This document shows, in pieces, positions 16,354 to 23,458 of a stretch of DNA of 23,458 nucleotides; within the stretch, counting starts at the first letter, position 1, and the number at the start of each line of letters is the position of its first letter. Both the position numbers and the translations under genes were made by a program. The notes beneath the pieces were generated by a model, which was given only the letters and a program-made list of their open reading frames with translations, was not told the origin of the DNA and made no database searches. This stretch comes from CAYLYP01 sp964387795. Lineage in GTDB: Bacteria; Bacteroidota; Bacteroidia; Bacteroidales; UBA7960. The stretch is taken from NCBI GenBank assembly GCA_964387795.1, contig CAYLYP010000050.1, forward strand, positions 1 to 23,458, written 5' to 3'.

Positions 16354-18762
16354 ATGCAACTATCCAAAATACTGTTTTCAGCCATAAGATTTGCTTCAGT
16401 ATTGATGCTATTATCTGTGAGCCCTAATTATTGTAATGCTCAACCTTCAAATCAAAAAGACAGGCATACTATAAGTGGTTTTGTAAAGGAACAGGGAAGC
16501 CTTGAAACACTTATCGGGGTTAATATTTATTTTCCCGCACTAAAAACTGGAACTACCTCAAATCAATATGGTTTTTATTCCATAACATTACCTGCTGATA
16601 GTTTTGAATTGGTTTTTTCTTTTGTTGGATACCAGCCTAAAGCCCTTAAGTTACTTTTAAACAAAGACATCGAACTTGACATCGAACTTGAAAGAAGCCT
16701 CTCTTTAGAGGCAGTAGAAATAAGTGCCGAAAGGATAGAGAAAGTGAGTGAAAACATCAGAATGAGCACGATTGACATTCCGGTTATTGAAGTTAAAAAT
16801 ATACCATCACTATTAGGCGAAAAAGATGTACTAAAAGTCATCCAATTATTACCGGGAGTTCAAAGGGGTGTTGAAGGTAGTAGCGGATTTTATGTAAGAG
16901 GAGGTGGCCCTGACCAGAACCTGATCATCCTTGATGATGCCATTGTTTATAATGCAAGCCATTTGTTTGGCTTCTTTAGCCTTTTCAACGGAGATGCCAT
17001 AAAAAGCCTTGAACTAACCAAAGGAGGCATGCCTGCAAGATATGGAGGGAGGCTTTCAAGCGTATTGGATATAAACATGAAGGATGGGAACAAACAAAAG
17101 CACTCTGGAGAGGCTGGCATAGGCCTTATTTCATCCAGGCTTACCCTTGAAGGCCCTATCCTTAAAAACAAAGCATCATACCTTGTTTCAGGACGAAGGA
17201 CATACCTGGATTTACTTATCCAGCCATTTATGAATAATGACATCAGAGCTGGTTATTTCTTTTACGACCTGAATGCAAAACTGAATTATGAAATCAATAG
17301 GAACAACAAGCTATACCTTAGCGGTTATTTTGGACGGGATAAATTCTATTTCAATAACAAAGAAGACTCCTATCTTGCAAGAATAGGCCTCTTTTGGCAA
17401 AATGCAACCGGCACCCTAAGATGGAACCATGTTTTTAGCAATAAGCTTTTTTCCAACACCTCTTTGACATATAGCAATTATAAGTTTCAGATTTATATTA
17501 ACCAAAAATATGATGATAACAGTTATGACCTTAAGTATTATTCCGGCATAGAAGATATAGCCCTGAAATCAGATTTCTCATGGCACCCGGGTACTTCTCA
17601 AATCTTCAGGTTTGGTGTATCAGCAATACACCATTTATTTACCCCAAGTGCTGTTGTGCTCCAAAACACCTTTATTGATGAGTTTCGGCTTGAAGTAAAA
17701 GAAATCAACAACATAGAAAGCGGCATTTATGTTGAGGACGAAATAAAACTTGGAAAAAGACTAAAACTTCTCCCCGGAATCCGATTTAGCCTTTTTACCG
17801 GTAAAGATTATAGTTATTTCAAGCCTGAACCACGCATTTCGGCCAGCTACTCCATTATGAAAGATCTTGCACTAAAAGCTTCTTATGTAAAAATGAACCA
17901 ATATGTGCATTTATTAAGCAATACAGGTTTAGGTTTGCCTACCGATCTTTGGGTTCCTTCAGTGACAAATGTCCCCCCTCAGGAATCATGGCAGTTGGCT
18001 GCTGGTATTGCTAAAGATTTTATAGATCCAGACATTTCACTCACTATTGAAAGCTATTATAAAGAAGGAAACAACATTTTAGGATATAAGGAAGGGGCAA
18101 GCTTTATTATGTTTGATGACCCTTCTGACGCAAACAGGTTTGACTGGACTTCAAATGTCACAAGTGGGTTTGGAAAAGCCTATGGTGCAGAACTCTTTAT
18201 ACAAAAAAAGTCAGGATTATTTACAGGTTGGATTGGTTATACACTCTCATGGGTAATCCACCAATTTGATGATGTAAACAATGGCATTGCATTCTTTGGC
18301 AAATATGACAGACGTCATGATATCTCAATAGTTTTAAACTACCGCATTACCCCTAAACTCAATCTTTCATGCGTTTGGGTTTATTCGTCCGGGAACCCAA
18401 TCACCATACCCTTAGCTTCCAGCATCTCATACAACCATATTCAAGGAATTGACCCCAACCAGGGCCAGGGGGACGATTACCCGCAATATACCTATGAATA
18501 TGAAGGCAAAAACTCATTTCGGGCAGCTCCCTATCACCGCCTTGATTTCGGTGCTCAGTTTATCGAACAGCTTACTTTATTCAACCAAAAAGTTGAAAGG
18601 GTCATTGATTTAAGCATTTATAATGCTTACAGCCGAAAAAACCCATTCTTTTACTTTTGGGAACAGGAATATAATGAAACAGATGGTTCGAGCAAGTATG
18701 TGTTAAAACAATTGTCGTTGTTCCCAATTATCCCTTCTCTTTCCCTTTCCTATAAGTTTTAA
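16354..18762 (+). CDS. TonB-dependent receptor with regulatory-like domain
   Basis: An 802-residue outer-membrane receptor. A signal peptide ends near YCNA-Q (residue 29). A carboxypeptidase-regulatory-like domain follows (about 38-120; ISGFVKEQGSLETLIGVNI, then a GFYSITLP strand and FVGYQP). The TonB plug (about 135-245) shows LLPGVQRGVEGSSGFYVRGG and the GGMPARYGGRLSSVLDI pattern, and a beta-barrel runs to the C-terminal SLSLSYKF with terminal Phe. Such receptors import a large ligand using TonB and proton-motive force. The gene lies 26 bases before a DUF4249 lipoprotein, the usual partner of this receptor subtype, and there is no SusD next to it, so it is not a classic glycan-uptake locus. 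A 12-base tandem duplication (16666-16689) encodes DIELDIEL. Upstream, TATTATTG at 16309-16316 is a weak promoter candidate. The substrate is unknown. Confidence 0.93.
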   Translation: MQLSKILFSAIRFASVLMLLSVSPNYCNAQPSNQKDRHTISGFVKEQGSLETLIGVNIYFPALKTGTTSNQYGFYSITLPADSFELVFSFVGYQPKALKLLLNKDIELDIELERSLSLEAVEISAERIEKVSENIRMSTIDIPVIEVKNIPSLLGEKDVLKVIQLLPGVQRGVEGSSGFYVRGGGPDQNLIILDDAIVYNASHLFGFFSLFNGDAIKSLELTKGGMPARYGGRLSSVLDINMKDGNKQKHSGEAGIGLISSRLTLEGPILKNKASYLVSGRRTYLDLLIQPFMNNDIRAGYFFYDLNAKLNYEINRNNKLYLSGYFGRDKFYFNNKEDSYLARIGLFWQNATGTLRWNHVFSNKLFSNTSLTYSNYKFQIYINQKYDDNSYDLKYYSGIEDIALKSDFSWHPGTSQIFRFGVSAIHHLFTPSAVVLQNTFIDEFRLEVKEINNIESGIYVEDEIKLGKRLKLLPGIRFSLFTGKDYSYFKPEPRISASYSIMKDLALKASYVKMNQYVHLLSNTGLGLPTDLWVPSVTNVPPQESWQLAAGIAKDFIDPDISLTIESYYKEGNNILGYKEGASFIMFDDPSDANRFDWTSNVTSGFGKAYGAELFIQKKSGLFTGWIGYTLSWVIHQFDDVNNGIAFFGKYDRRHDISIVLNYRITPKLNLSCVWVYSSGNPITIPLASSISYNHIQGIDPNQGQGDDYPQYTYEYEGKNSFRAAPYHRLDFGAQFIEQLTLFNQKVERVIDLSIYNAYSRKNPFFYFWEQEYNETDGSSKYVLKQLSLFPIIPSLSLSYKF

Positions 18763-18788
18763 TTGTAAATAATAAAAAGCATCAAACC

Positions 18789-19724
18789 ATGAAGACAATT
18801 AAATCAAACATATCAATTAAGGCAATTTGGATTTGGCTTCAAACCATTTGCATCCCTTTAGTGCTTTTGGGAGGTTTTATTCATTTGAATTCCTGTATTT
18901 CTGATGCAGAAGATATTGAAATCCCTGAAGCTGAACCCAAACTTGTTGTCCATTGTTTTATCAGCCCTGATGATGATACCATAAAAGTCAGGCTGGGACA
19001 AACAAGGCCATTTTTTAATTCAACAACCATTAATGATGACTGGTACCAACAAAACCCAATTATTAATGCATCTGTTCAAATATCAAATCAGAATGGGGAA
19101 AGCAAAACCCTAACCTATTCTTCGTTACATCAGTCCTATATATTACCATGCCTTGATTTTCCTATCGAGGTGAATGGATCATATTTCCTGTCTGTTTCTG
19201 CCCCTGATTTTAAAAGTATTTCTGCTTCATGCACTGTTCCTGCCCCGAACCAAAACATCATTGTAAACGAAGTTATCACTCAACAAATAAATGAATATTC
19301 AACAGATTATATAATCAAAGCCCAGATTGCTGATATACCTGATGTCGAAAACTATTACCGTTTTCAAATCTATTTCAAATCAGATGAACCTTATCTAAAC
19401 CCTAAATACCAAACCAATTACTACACCCAAATGGATTTCCAAATCGGTGAAAGTTTATTCTCTGATAAAAACCTTGATGGGACTGTATTTCCATTTGTTG
19501 CTAAAATGCAAAGTCCATCCCCAAATAATTCAGGCATCTCAGAATATAAACTAATTCTCTTAACAACAGATGAGCACTATTACAGATACCATACTAAATT
19601 GAACACACATGAAAGCCCAAACCCATTTATTGAACCTACAATACTATACTCGAATATTATAAATGGTTCCGGGGTCTTTTGTGCATATAATAAATACTCA
19701 ATGGATTATTCAACAGACAATTAA
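18789..19724 (+). CDS. DUF4249-type lipoprotein
   Basis: A 311-residue predicted lipoprotein. A long hydrophobic leader (13-33) ends in the lipobox L33-N34-S35-C36, then SDAEDIEIPEAEPKLVVHC, the start characteristic of DUF4249 proteins. The middle is beta-rich, with an ISPDDDTIKVRLGQTRPF strand pair and an SVSAPDFKSISASCTVP segment. The C-terminus ends with NGSGVFCAYN, close to the family's usual GxGxFxxYN ending, so it appears full length. It lies 26 bases after the TonB-dependent receptor and is almost certainly co-transcribed with it. By analogy with SusC/SusD it may form a surface-exposed lid or ligand-binding partner of the receptor, but that role is inferred and the family's function is not established to my knowledge. 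No terminator with a clear hairpin was seen after it. Confidence 0.85.
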   Translation: MKTIKSNISIKAIWIWLQTICIPLVLLGGFIHLNSCISDAEDIEIPEAEPKLVVHCFISPDDDTIKVRLGQTRPFFNSTTINDDWYQQNPIINASVQISNQNGESKTLTYSSLHQSYILPCLDFPIEVNGSYFLSVSAPDFKSISASCTVPAPNQNIIVNEVITQQINEYSTDYIIKAQIADIPDVENYYRFQIYFKSDEPYLNPKYQTNYYTQMDFQIGESLFSDKNLDGTVFPFVAKMQSPSPNNSGISEYKLILLTTDEHYYRYHTKLNTHESPNPFIEPTILYSNIINGSGVFCAYNKYSMDYSTDN

Positions 19725-20022
19725 CTCACTTTACATTTTAATAATCCAAATTACGGCAATTACTTGTCGATAGGAAAGGATTTTTAATAAAACAAATGAC
19801 AATACATTTTGCATGTTTCCAAATTAATTCTTCATTTAATAGCATTTATAATCTTTTTAATCAGGGTGCCTTTTTTTCAACACTTTACATCAACAGTAAT
19901 ATGAACTAAAAACATAATGATAATGAAAGATCAATCAACCATTTATAAACATAAAACTTAATAATTATAAATATTTTATTAAAAGAATCGCATTTATTTA
20001 AAAAATAATTACTAAAAGTTGC
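19725..20022. other. AT-rich intergenic region
   Basis: About 300 bases between the DUF4249 gene and the candidate promoter of the next gene. Apart from T-rich runs (around 19863-19880) and a very AT-rich end, nothing convincing was seen: no coding frame of note, no strong hairpin and no RNA gene signature. Confidence 0.5.
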
Positions 20023-20030
20023 TATTTTTG
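20023..20030 (+). promoter_or_regulatory. Candidate -7 box of second T9SS gene
   Basis: TATTTTTG is an exact match to the Bacteroidota TAnnTTTG box. It lies 34 bases before the ATG at 20064. The best -33 candidate is TTTA at 19997-20000, with a 22-base spacer, slightly long and one mismatch from TTTG. The box overlaps the upstream in-frame ATG at 20019, which supports the start at 20064. Confidence 0.45.
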
Positions 20031-20063
20031 TTTTTTATATATGCTAACCAAAAACAAAACAAC

Positions 20064-22109
20064 ATGAAAAGAATCTTTACTATTTTAATGGTTCTATTTT
20101 TGACCATTCCGGCAATTGCACAAAAAAGGCTTCCGGTGAATGTGGACAAAGTCCCTTACAAAGCAGAAATTGGAGCTGTAAAAGGCCAAGCTGCAGCCAA
20201 AAGCACATACCTTTATAATGGATTTAATGAATTTCCCGGTGAAGGATGGACAACAATCGTTAATGTCCCAACTGAAACCTGGATTAGTGGGCCTGAAATG
20301 CTCAACTCGCAAGGACAAGTTGTAGTTAGTGGCTTTAATGGTGATTTCGCTTTTTGCCAATGGAATGGCACCTCCACACAGGATGAATGGATGATTTCCC
20401 CTTCCATTGACCTTTCTGGCCTTCAACTTGAAAATCCTTTGGTTCTTGACTTTTATTGGTTTGGTATGCCACAATGGTCATTACCTCCTGATGATTATTG
20501 CGACTTAAACATTAAAATTAGCACCGATGGTGGTGAAACCTGGACACTTTTATTTAATGAAGCTGAGGGTCCTACTGACTGGGAAAGCTTTACATGGTAT
20601 TATGCTTCTGTAAACCTGGATGCATATCTTGGTGAAGCTGACGTTAAGCTTGGAATTCAATATTTTGGACTCGATGGTGCACAGTTTGGCATTGATGAAA
20701 TCCGTATTTATGAACAGTTTAATGATGAAGTGGTATTAAGCAGCGTTGGTATGGCAAACGAAAACACTGGTTTTTACTCTCAACTTCCTGTTTCTCAATT
20801 GTCAGCAGAATCAAGCCTGATATATTTTGAAGGTGCTATTACCAATTCAGGTGTAAATGCTCAAAGTAATGTGAAACTAAATATTGACGTCACTAAAGAC
20901 GGCTCATCTGTTTATTCAACTACTTCGACCCAGAACATTGCTTCACTGGCTTCATTCACAAATGATACAATCAGGATTGGTGACAAAGACCCTGAAATAG
21001 GAACCCCTCTTTACACTTTCCCTCAATCAATTGGAACTTACAATATCGAATTTGAAGTGGAACAGGATCAGACAGACCAGGCTCCTGAGAACAATGTTAA
21101 AAATGCAAGTTTTAAAGCTACTACCCGCCATTTGGCACGCCATACAAATATTGCAAATTCAATTGGCGTTAACAGCTATGATGGTGCTGTTAATGGTGAT
21201 TTTATTGGAACTACTTTCAGCCTTGTTGAGGATGAAACTGTTGAATCAGTTTCTCTTTATCTAAGTGAAGGTGCTACAATTGAAAACCAATTCATAGTAA
21301 GGATTTATCGCGCTGGAACTGAATGGGAAATTGTTGCTGAATCTGAAATGGTTGATATAACAGCTGATATGATTGGAAAATGGACTAATGTTACTTTTGA
21401 AGCACCAATTGCTCTTCCTGCAATAACAGATGACACCTATAACTTTTATGTTGTTGGCGTTGATTGTTACTTCAATGATATTTCAAATGACAAAATGACC
21501 TTCAGGGCTGACAACACCTTTAACCATTGGCTTAATGTAAGCTCCAGGCTAAGAAATAACGGAACCTGGTACTTCATTCACTATGTACCTGCATTTGTCC
21601 TAAATTTCGAAAGACCAACCTATACTGCAACTTTTGATATAAAAGATCAAAATAACAACCCGATAACTGATGCAACAATCACAATTAATGACACCCTTTC
21701 ATTTAATGCTGGCGTTTACGCATTAACCCTAATGGAAGATGTTTATGATTACACAGTTTCCCTTGGTGAAATATCTACATCTGGTTCATTTGAATTATTT
21801 GGACAGGATACAGGTGTTCCTGTTGTACTTAATGGTGTTGGAATTCAGGAACAAAATGTTGAAAACCTGAGTATATATCCTAACCCATGTAACGACAATC
21901 TTAAAGTACAATTCAATGTTGGTAATACTGACCAATTAACTGTAAAATTGATGAATGTTACAGGACAGGAAATCTTTGTTGAAAATTATGTAGGTTTCTC
22001 TGGTTCTTTTAATAAAGAATTCAGCTTAAATAACCTTGCTGAAGGTGTTTATTACCTTCAAATCAGCAATAGCAAAGGATCTTCTTTACATAAAGTGATT
22101 AAGAAATAA
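20064..22109 (+). CDS. T9SS type A protein, choice-of-anchor-J-like
   Basis: A 681-residue secreted protein. The start at 20064 is chosen over 20019 because it yields a standard signal peptide (MKRIFTILMVLFLTIPAIA, cleavage before Gln20) and lies downstream of the promoter box. Residues about 48-216 form a jelly-roll resembling the cleaved-adhesin / choice-of-anchor J domain: GFNEFPGEGW, DEWMISPSIDLSG, KISTDGGETWT and FGIDEIRIYE. A CARDB-like beta-sandwich (about 220-365) and a second jelly-roll (about 370-515) follow. Then come a carboxypeptidase-regulatory-like module (about 520-592) and a T9SS type A sorting domain with YPNPC near 605 and ending VIKK. No catalytic motif was seen, although this domain often accompanies peptidases. 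The last two modules resemble those of the giant protein at 415-6975. The function is probably surface binding, which is inferred. Confidence 0.9.
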   Translation: MKRIFTILMVLFLTIPAIAQKRLPVNVDKVPYKAEIGAVKGQAAAKSTYLYNGFNEFPGEGWTTIVNVPTETWISGPEMLNSQGQVVVSGFNGDFAFCQWNGTSTQDEWMISPSIDLSGLQLENPLVLDFYWFGMPQWSLPPDDYCDLNIKISTDGGETWTLLFNEAEGPTDWESFTWYYASVNLDAYLGEADVKLGIQYFGLDGAQFGIDEIRIYEQFNDEVVLSSVGMANENTGFYSQLPVSQLSAESSLIYFEGAITNSGVNAQSNVKLNIDVTKDGSSVYSTTSTQNIASLASFTNDTIRIGDKDPEIGTPLYTFPQSIGTYNIEFEVEQDQTDQAPENNVKNASFKATTRHLARHTNIANSIGVNSYDGAVNGDFIGTTFSLVEDETVESVSLYLSEGATIENQFIVRIYRAGTEWEIVAESEMVDITADMIGKWTNVTFEAPIALPAITDDTYNFYVVGVDCYFNDISNDKMTFRADNTFNHWLNVSSRLRNNGTWYFIHYVPAFVLNFERPTYTATFDIKDQNNNPITDATITINDTLSFNAGVYALTLMEDVYDYTVSLGEISTSGSFELFGQDTGVPVVLNGVGIQEQNVENLSIYPNPCNDNLKVQFNVGNTDQLTVKLMNVTGQEIFVENYVGFSGSFNKEFSLNNLAEGVYYLQISNSKGSSLHKVIKK

Positions 22110-22115
22110 TTGCTT

Positions 22116-22173
22116 AATCAGGAACCAATAAAAAAGGGCTGTAATTACAGCCCTTTTTTATTGGTTCCTGATT
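22116..22173. terminator. 58-base perfect palindrome, bidirectional terminator
   Basis: Bases 22116-22144 and 22145-22173 are exact reverse complements, 29 bp with no spacer. The inner part has the form of an intrinsic terminator in both directions: AAAAAAGGGCTGTAA then TTACAGCCCTTTTTT. It begins 7 bases after the stop of the T9SS gene and also lies downstream of the convergent phosphatase gene. The outer 13 bp (AATCAGGAACCAA and its complement) go beyond what a terminator needs. Confidence 0.93.
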
Positions 22174-22492
22174 CATGTTTTTCCGTTCATCATCAATACT
22201 TGCAAACAAATTACATTGCATTTATAATTGTTTCAATAATAAAATGCCTCTAACAGTCAAACTTTGTGCCTTATGAATTCTATGAAATTAAAAGTATAAT
22301 AACACCAGTCTAAAATGAACCATGAAGACACTTTTTGTACTCCAAAATGATTATCAATGGAGAGTTTCACTTGGGGAAACCTGACAATCAAAAACAACAG
22401 GTTCAGTCTTGCAATTAGCAGGTAAAAAAAGAATAAACACATTTAAAACATGCTTTTTCAATTCTTCATTATTAACAAAGCCATCTTATTTA
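22174..22492. other. Intergenic region between convergent genes
   Basis: About 320 bases with no supported gene. A minus-strand open frame of 61 codons (22257-22442) is hydrophobic because the region is AT-rich, has no family resemblance and no promoter, and is not called. A weak GTTTC/GAAAC and AACCTG/CAGGTT pairing around 22365-22408 could fold but lacks a U-tract. Confidence 0.5.
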
Positions 22493-23458
22493 TCACCTGA
22501 CATCTTTCCCCCAGAGCATAAAAATCACGTTTGGAATATCTGTGTTTTGAATATACGGACCACGTACCGAATCCAGTTGCCCGGCCAATATTTCATACAA
22601 ATGGCTTCCAGCGCCTCTTGCATATAAAGGGACTAGAACATTGGTATGATTTCCACTGTTAAACTGCATCACGGGCAGTTGGCCTTTCCCTTTATTATCA
22701 ACTGGTTTAAATAAATCATCATCAGTTCCAGGGCCAGTTAAATATCCGCATTCATGGTCGGCAGTAATGATAATCAGTGTTTCATCCCATGAGCTGTTCT
22801 TCTCTACCCATGCTACTACTGACTCAATTGCTTTATTAAAAGCAATTTGTTCCTCAATCAACCGGTCACTTTGATTCGAATGGCTCGCCCAATCAATAGC
22901 CCCTCCTTCAATCATCACGAAAAAGCCCGATTCATTTTTACTTAATACATTTATGGCTGCCATTGTCATCTGCTCCAGGCTAGGAACCTCCCTGTTAAAA
23001 GGTGTTTCATAAGGCATCTCCGATTCCTCAATAATAGTTCGCCCTTGCTGAAGCGTAGAATTCACTTTTGGCACACCAATAACCCTCTTTGGGGTTGGTC
23101 CATTCATGAGCTTTACAAATTCAATACTATCCTGTACCAATACCCATGGATCAGGATTCCCGTCTCCATCAATATCTTTAACCTTAAGTTTTTTACCATC
23201 CAACACAAGTTCTGTTTGTGCCCCCCCAGCTTTAAGCCAGTTCCATACCTCAACGCCTCCAACACTCTGTGCGTCCCCTTTTGAAGGCATGGCATTATCA
23301 TCATAATCAGGATTCCCGGGTGCCATAATCACATCAGCCTTACTTGAAAAAATCATATACTGCGCAATCTGCGCATAATTGTTACGATGCTCATTATGTG
23401 CCATAAAACTTGCTGGGGTTGCATGGCTTAAAGGCACAGAGGAAACTACCCCGATTGC
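22493..23458 (-). CDS. Alkaline phosphatase, N-terminus off window
   Basis: The C-terminal 321 residues of an alkaline phosphatase, a periplasmic or exported metalloenzyme that releases phosphate from monoesters. The frame runs to the last base of the window (AIGVVSSVPLSHATPASF), so the apparent GTG start at 23437 is internal. Metal-ligand motifs, numbered in the fragment: HATPA at 12-16 (Mg site; His12 where E. coli PhoA has Asp153), Glu184, Asp189 and His193 in IEGGAIDWASH, Asp234-His235 in ITADHE, and His271 in SGNHTN. These correspond to E. coli Glu322, Asp327, His331, Asp369, His370 and His412. The nucleophilic Ser lies beyond the edge. An inserted segment with DIDGDGNPDPW (about 96-106) resembles a calcium-binding loop. 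The C-terminus has no T9SS domain. A run of seven Gs in the coding strand (23227-23221) leaves the frame intact. Confidence 0.93.
   Translation of the reverse strand, partial: AIGVVSSVPLSHATPASFMAHNEHRNNYAQIAQYMIFSSKADVIMAPGNPDYDDNAMPSKGDAQSVGGVEVWNWLKAGGAQTELVLDGKKLKVKDIDGDGNPDPWVLVQDSIEFVKLMNGPTPKRVIGVPKVNSTLQQGRTIIEESEMPYETPFNREVPSLEQMTMAAINVLSKNESGFFVMIEGGAIDWASHSNQSDRLIEEQIAFNKAIESVVAWVEKNSSWDETLIIITADHECGYLTGPGTDDDLFKPVDNKGKGQLPVMQFNSGNHTNVLVPLYARGAGSHLYEILAGQLDSVRGPYIQNTDIPNVIFMLWGKDVR

Noticed and set aside
16666..16689. 12-base tandem duplication in the receptor gene
   Set aside because: It is in frame, only two copies, and encodes a plausible DIELDIEL strand, so it is ordinary coding variation.
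16354..19724. Polysaccharide utilization locus
   Set aside because: No SusD homologue, glycoside hydrolase or regulator lies beside the receptor; the second gene fits DUF4249 instead.
22257..22442. Hydrophobic 61-codon minus-strand frame that could be a small membrane protein
   Set aside because: Hydrophobicity is expected from AT-rich DNA; there is no promoter box, no family resemblance, and no partner gene.
1..23458. CRISPR array, tRNA/rRNA genes, insertion sequences or phage genes
   Set aside because: I saw no regularly spaced direct repeats, no tRNA-like cloverleaf with CCA end, no rRNA stretches and no transposase, integrase or phage structural motifs on either strand.

Overview
The window comes from an AT-rich member of the Bacteroidota, probably an environmental Bacteroidales- or Cytophaga-like lineage. 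The evidence is two type IX secretion (T9SS) type A C-terminal domains with YPNP motifs, one CHU_C (gliding-motility-associated, T9SS type B) C-terminus, a TonB-dependent receptor with an N-terminal carboxypeptidase-regulatory-like domain paired with a DUF4249 lipoprotein, promoter-like TAnnTTTG boxes 34-67 bases ahead of start codons, and no convincing Shine-Dalgarno sequences. No rRNA, tRNA, CRISPR array, transposase or integrase was seen.

Layout. Bases 1-414 are mostly non-coding and hold a 14-bp inverted repeat and a candidate promoter. 415-6975 (+) encodes a giant 2186-residue mosaic surface protein with a T9SS type A signal, closed by a strong terminator. 7131-8792 (+) is a long-chain acyl-CoA synthetase. 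A hairpin separates it from the convergent 8947-10884 (-), a lipoprotein with a Big_5-type Ig-like domain. Upstream of that, read right to left, is a two-gene unit: a CHU_C/fibronectin-III secreted protein (14251-11660) and, 4 bases after its stop, riboflavin synthase (11655-11047).

14549-16133 is a broken divergent pair: an Lrp/AsnC-family regulator (-) and a Cys/Met-metabolism PLP enzyme of the methionine gamma-lyase type (+). Both lose their N-termini in a run of exactly 100 Ns (14855-14954). Each reading frame runs open into the gap, so both are real genes truncated by assembly, not pseudogenes. 16354-19724 (+) is a TonB-dependent receptor followed 26 bases later by a DUF4249 lipoprotein, which together look like one outer-membrane uptake unit. 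20064-22109 (+) is a second T9SS type A protein (choice-of-anchor-J-like) that shares its last two modules with the giant protein. It is followed by a perfect 58-base palindrome acting as a terminator, then a gene-poor stretch, then the C-terminal two thirds of an alkaline phosphatase (-) that runs off the right edge.

The region mainly makes cell-surface and exported proteins (three T9SS cargo, two lipoproteins, one outer-membrane receptor, one phosphatase), interspersed with housekeeping metabolism (fatty acid activation, riboflavin synthesis, sulfur amino acid metabolism). I found no clear new defence or mobile system. The items most worth a second look are the hidden gene pair at the N gap, the active-site substitutions in its PLP enzyme, the 58-base palindrome, the module shared by the two type A cargo proteins, and the inverted repeat upstream of the giant gene.
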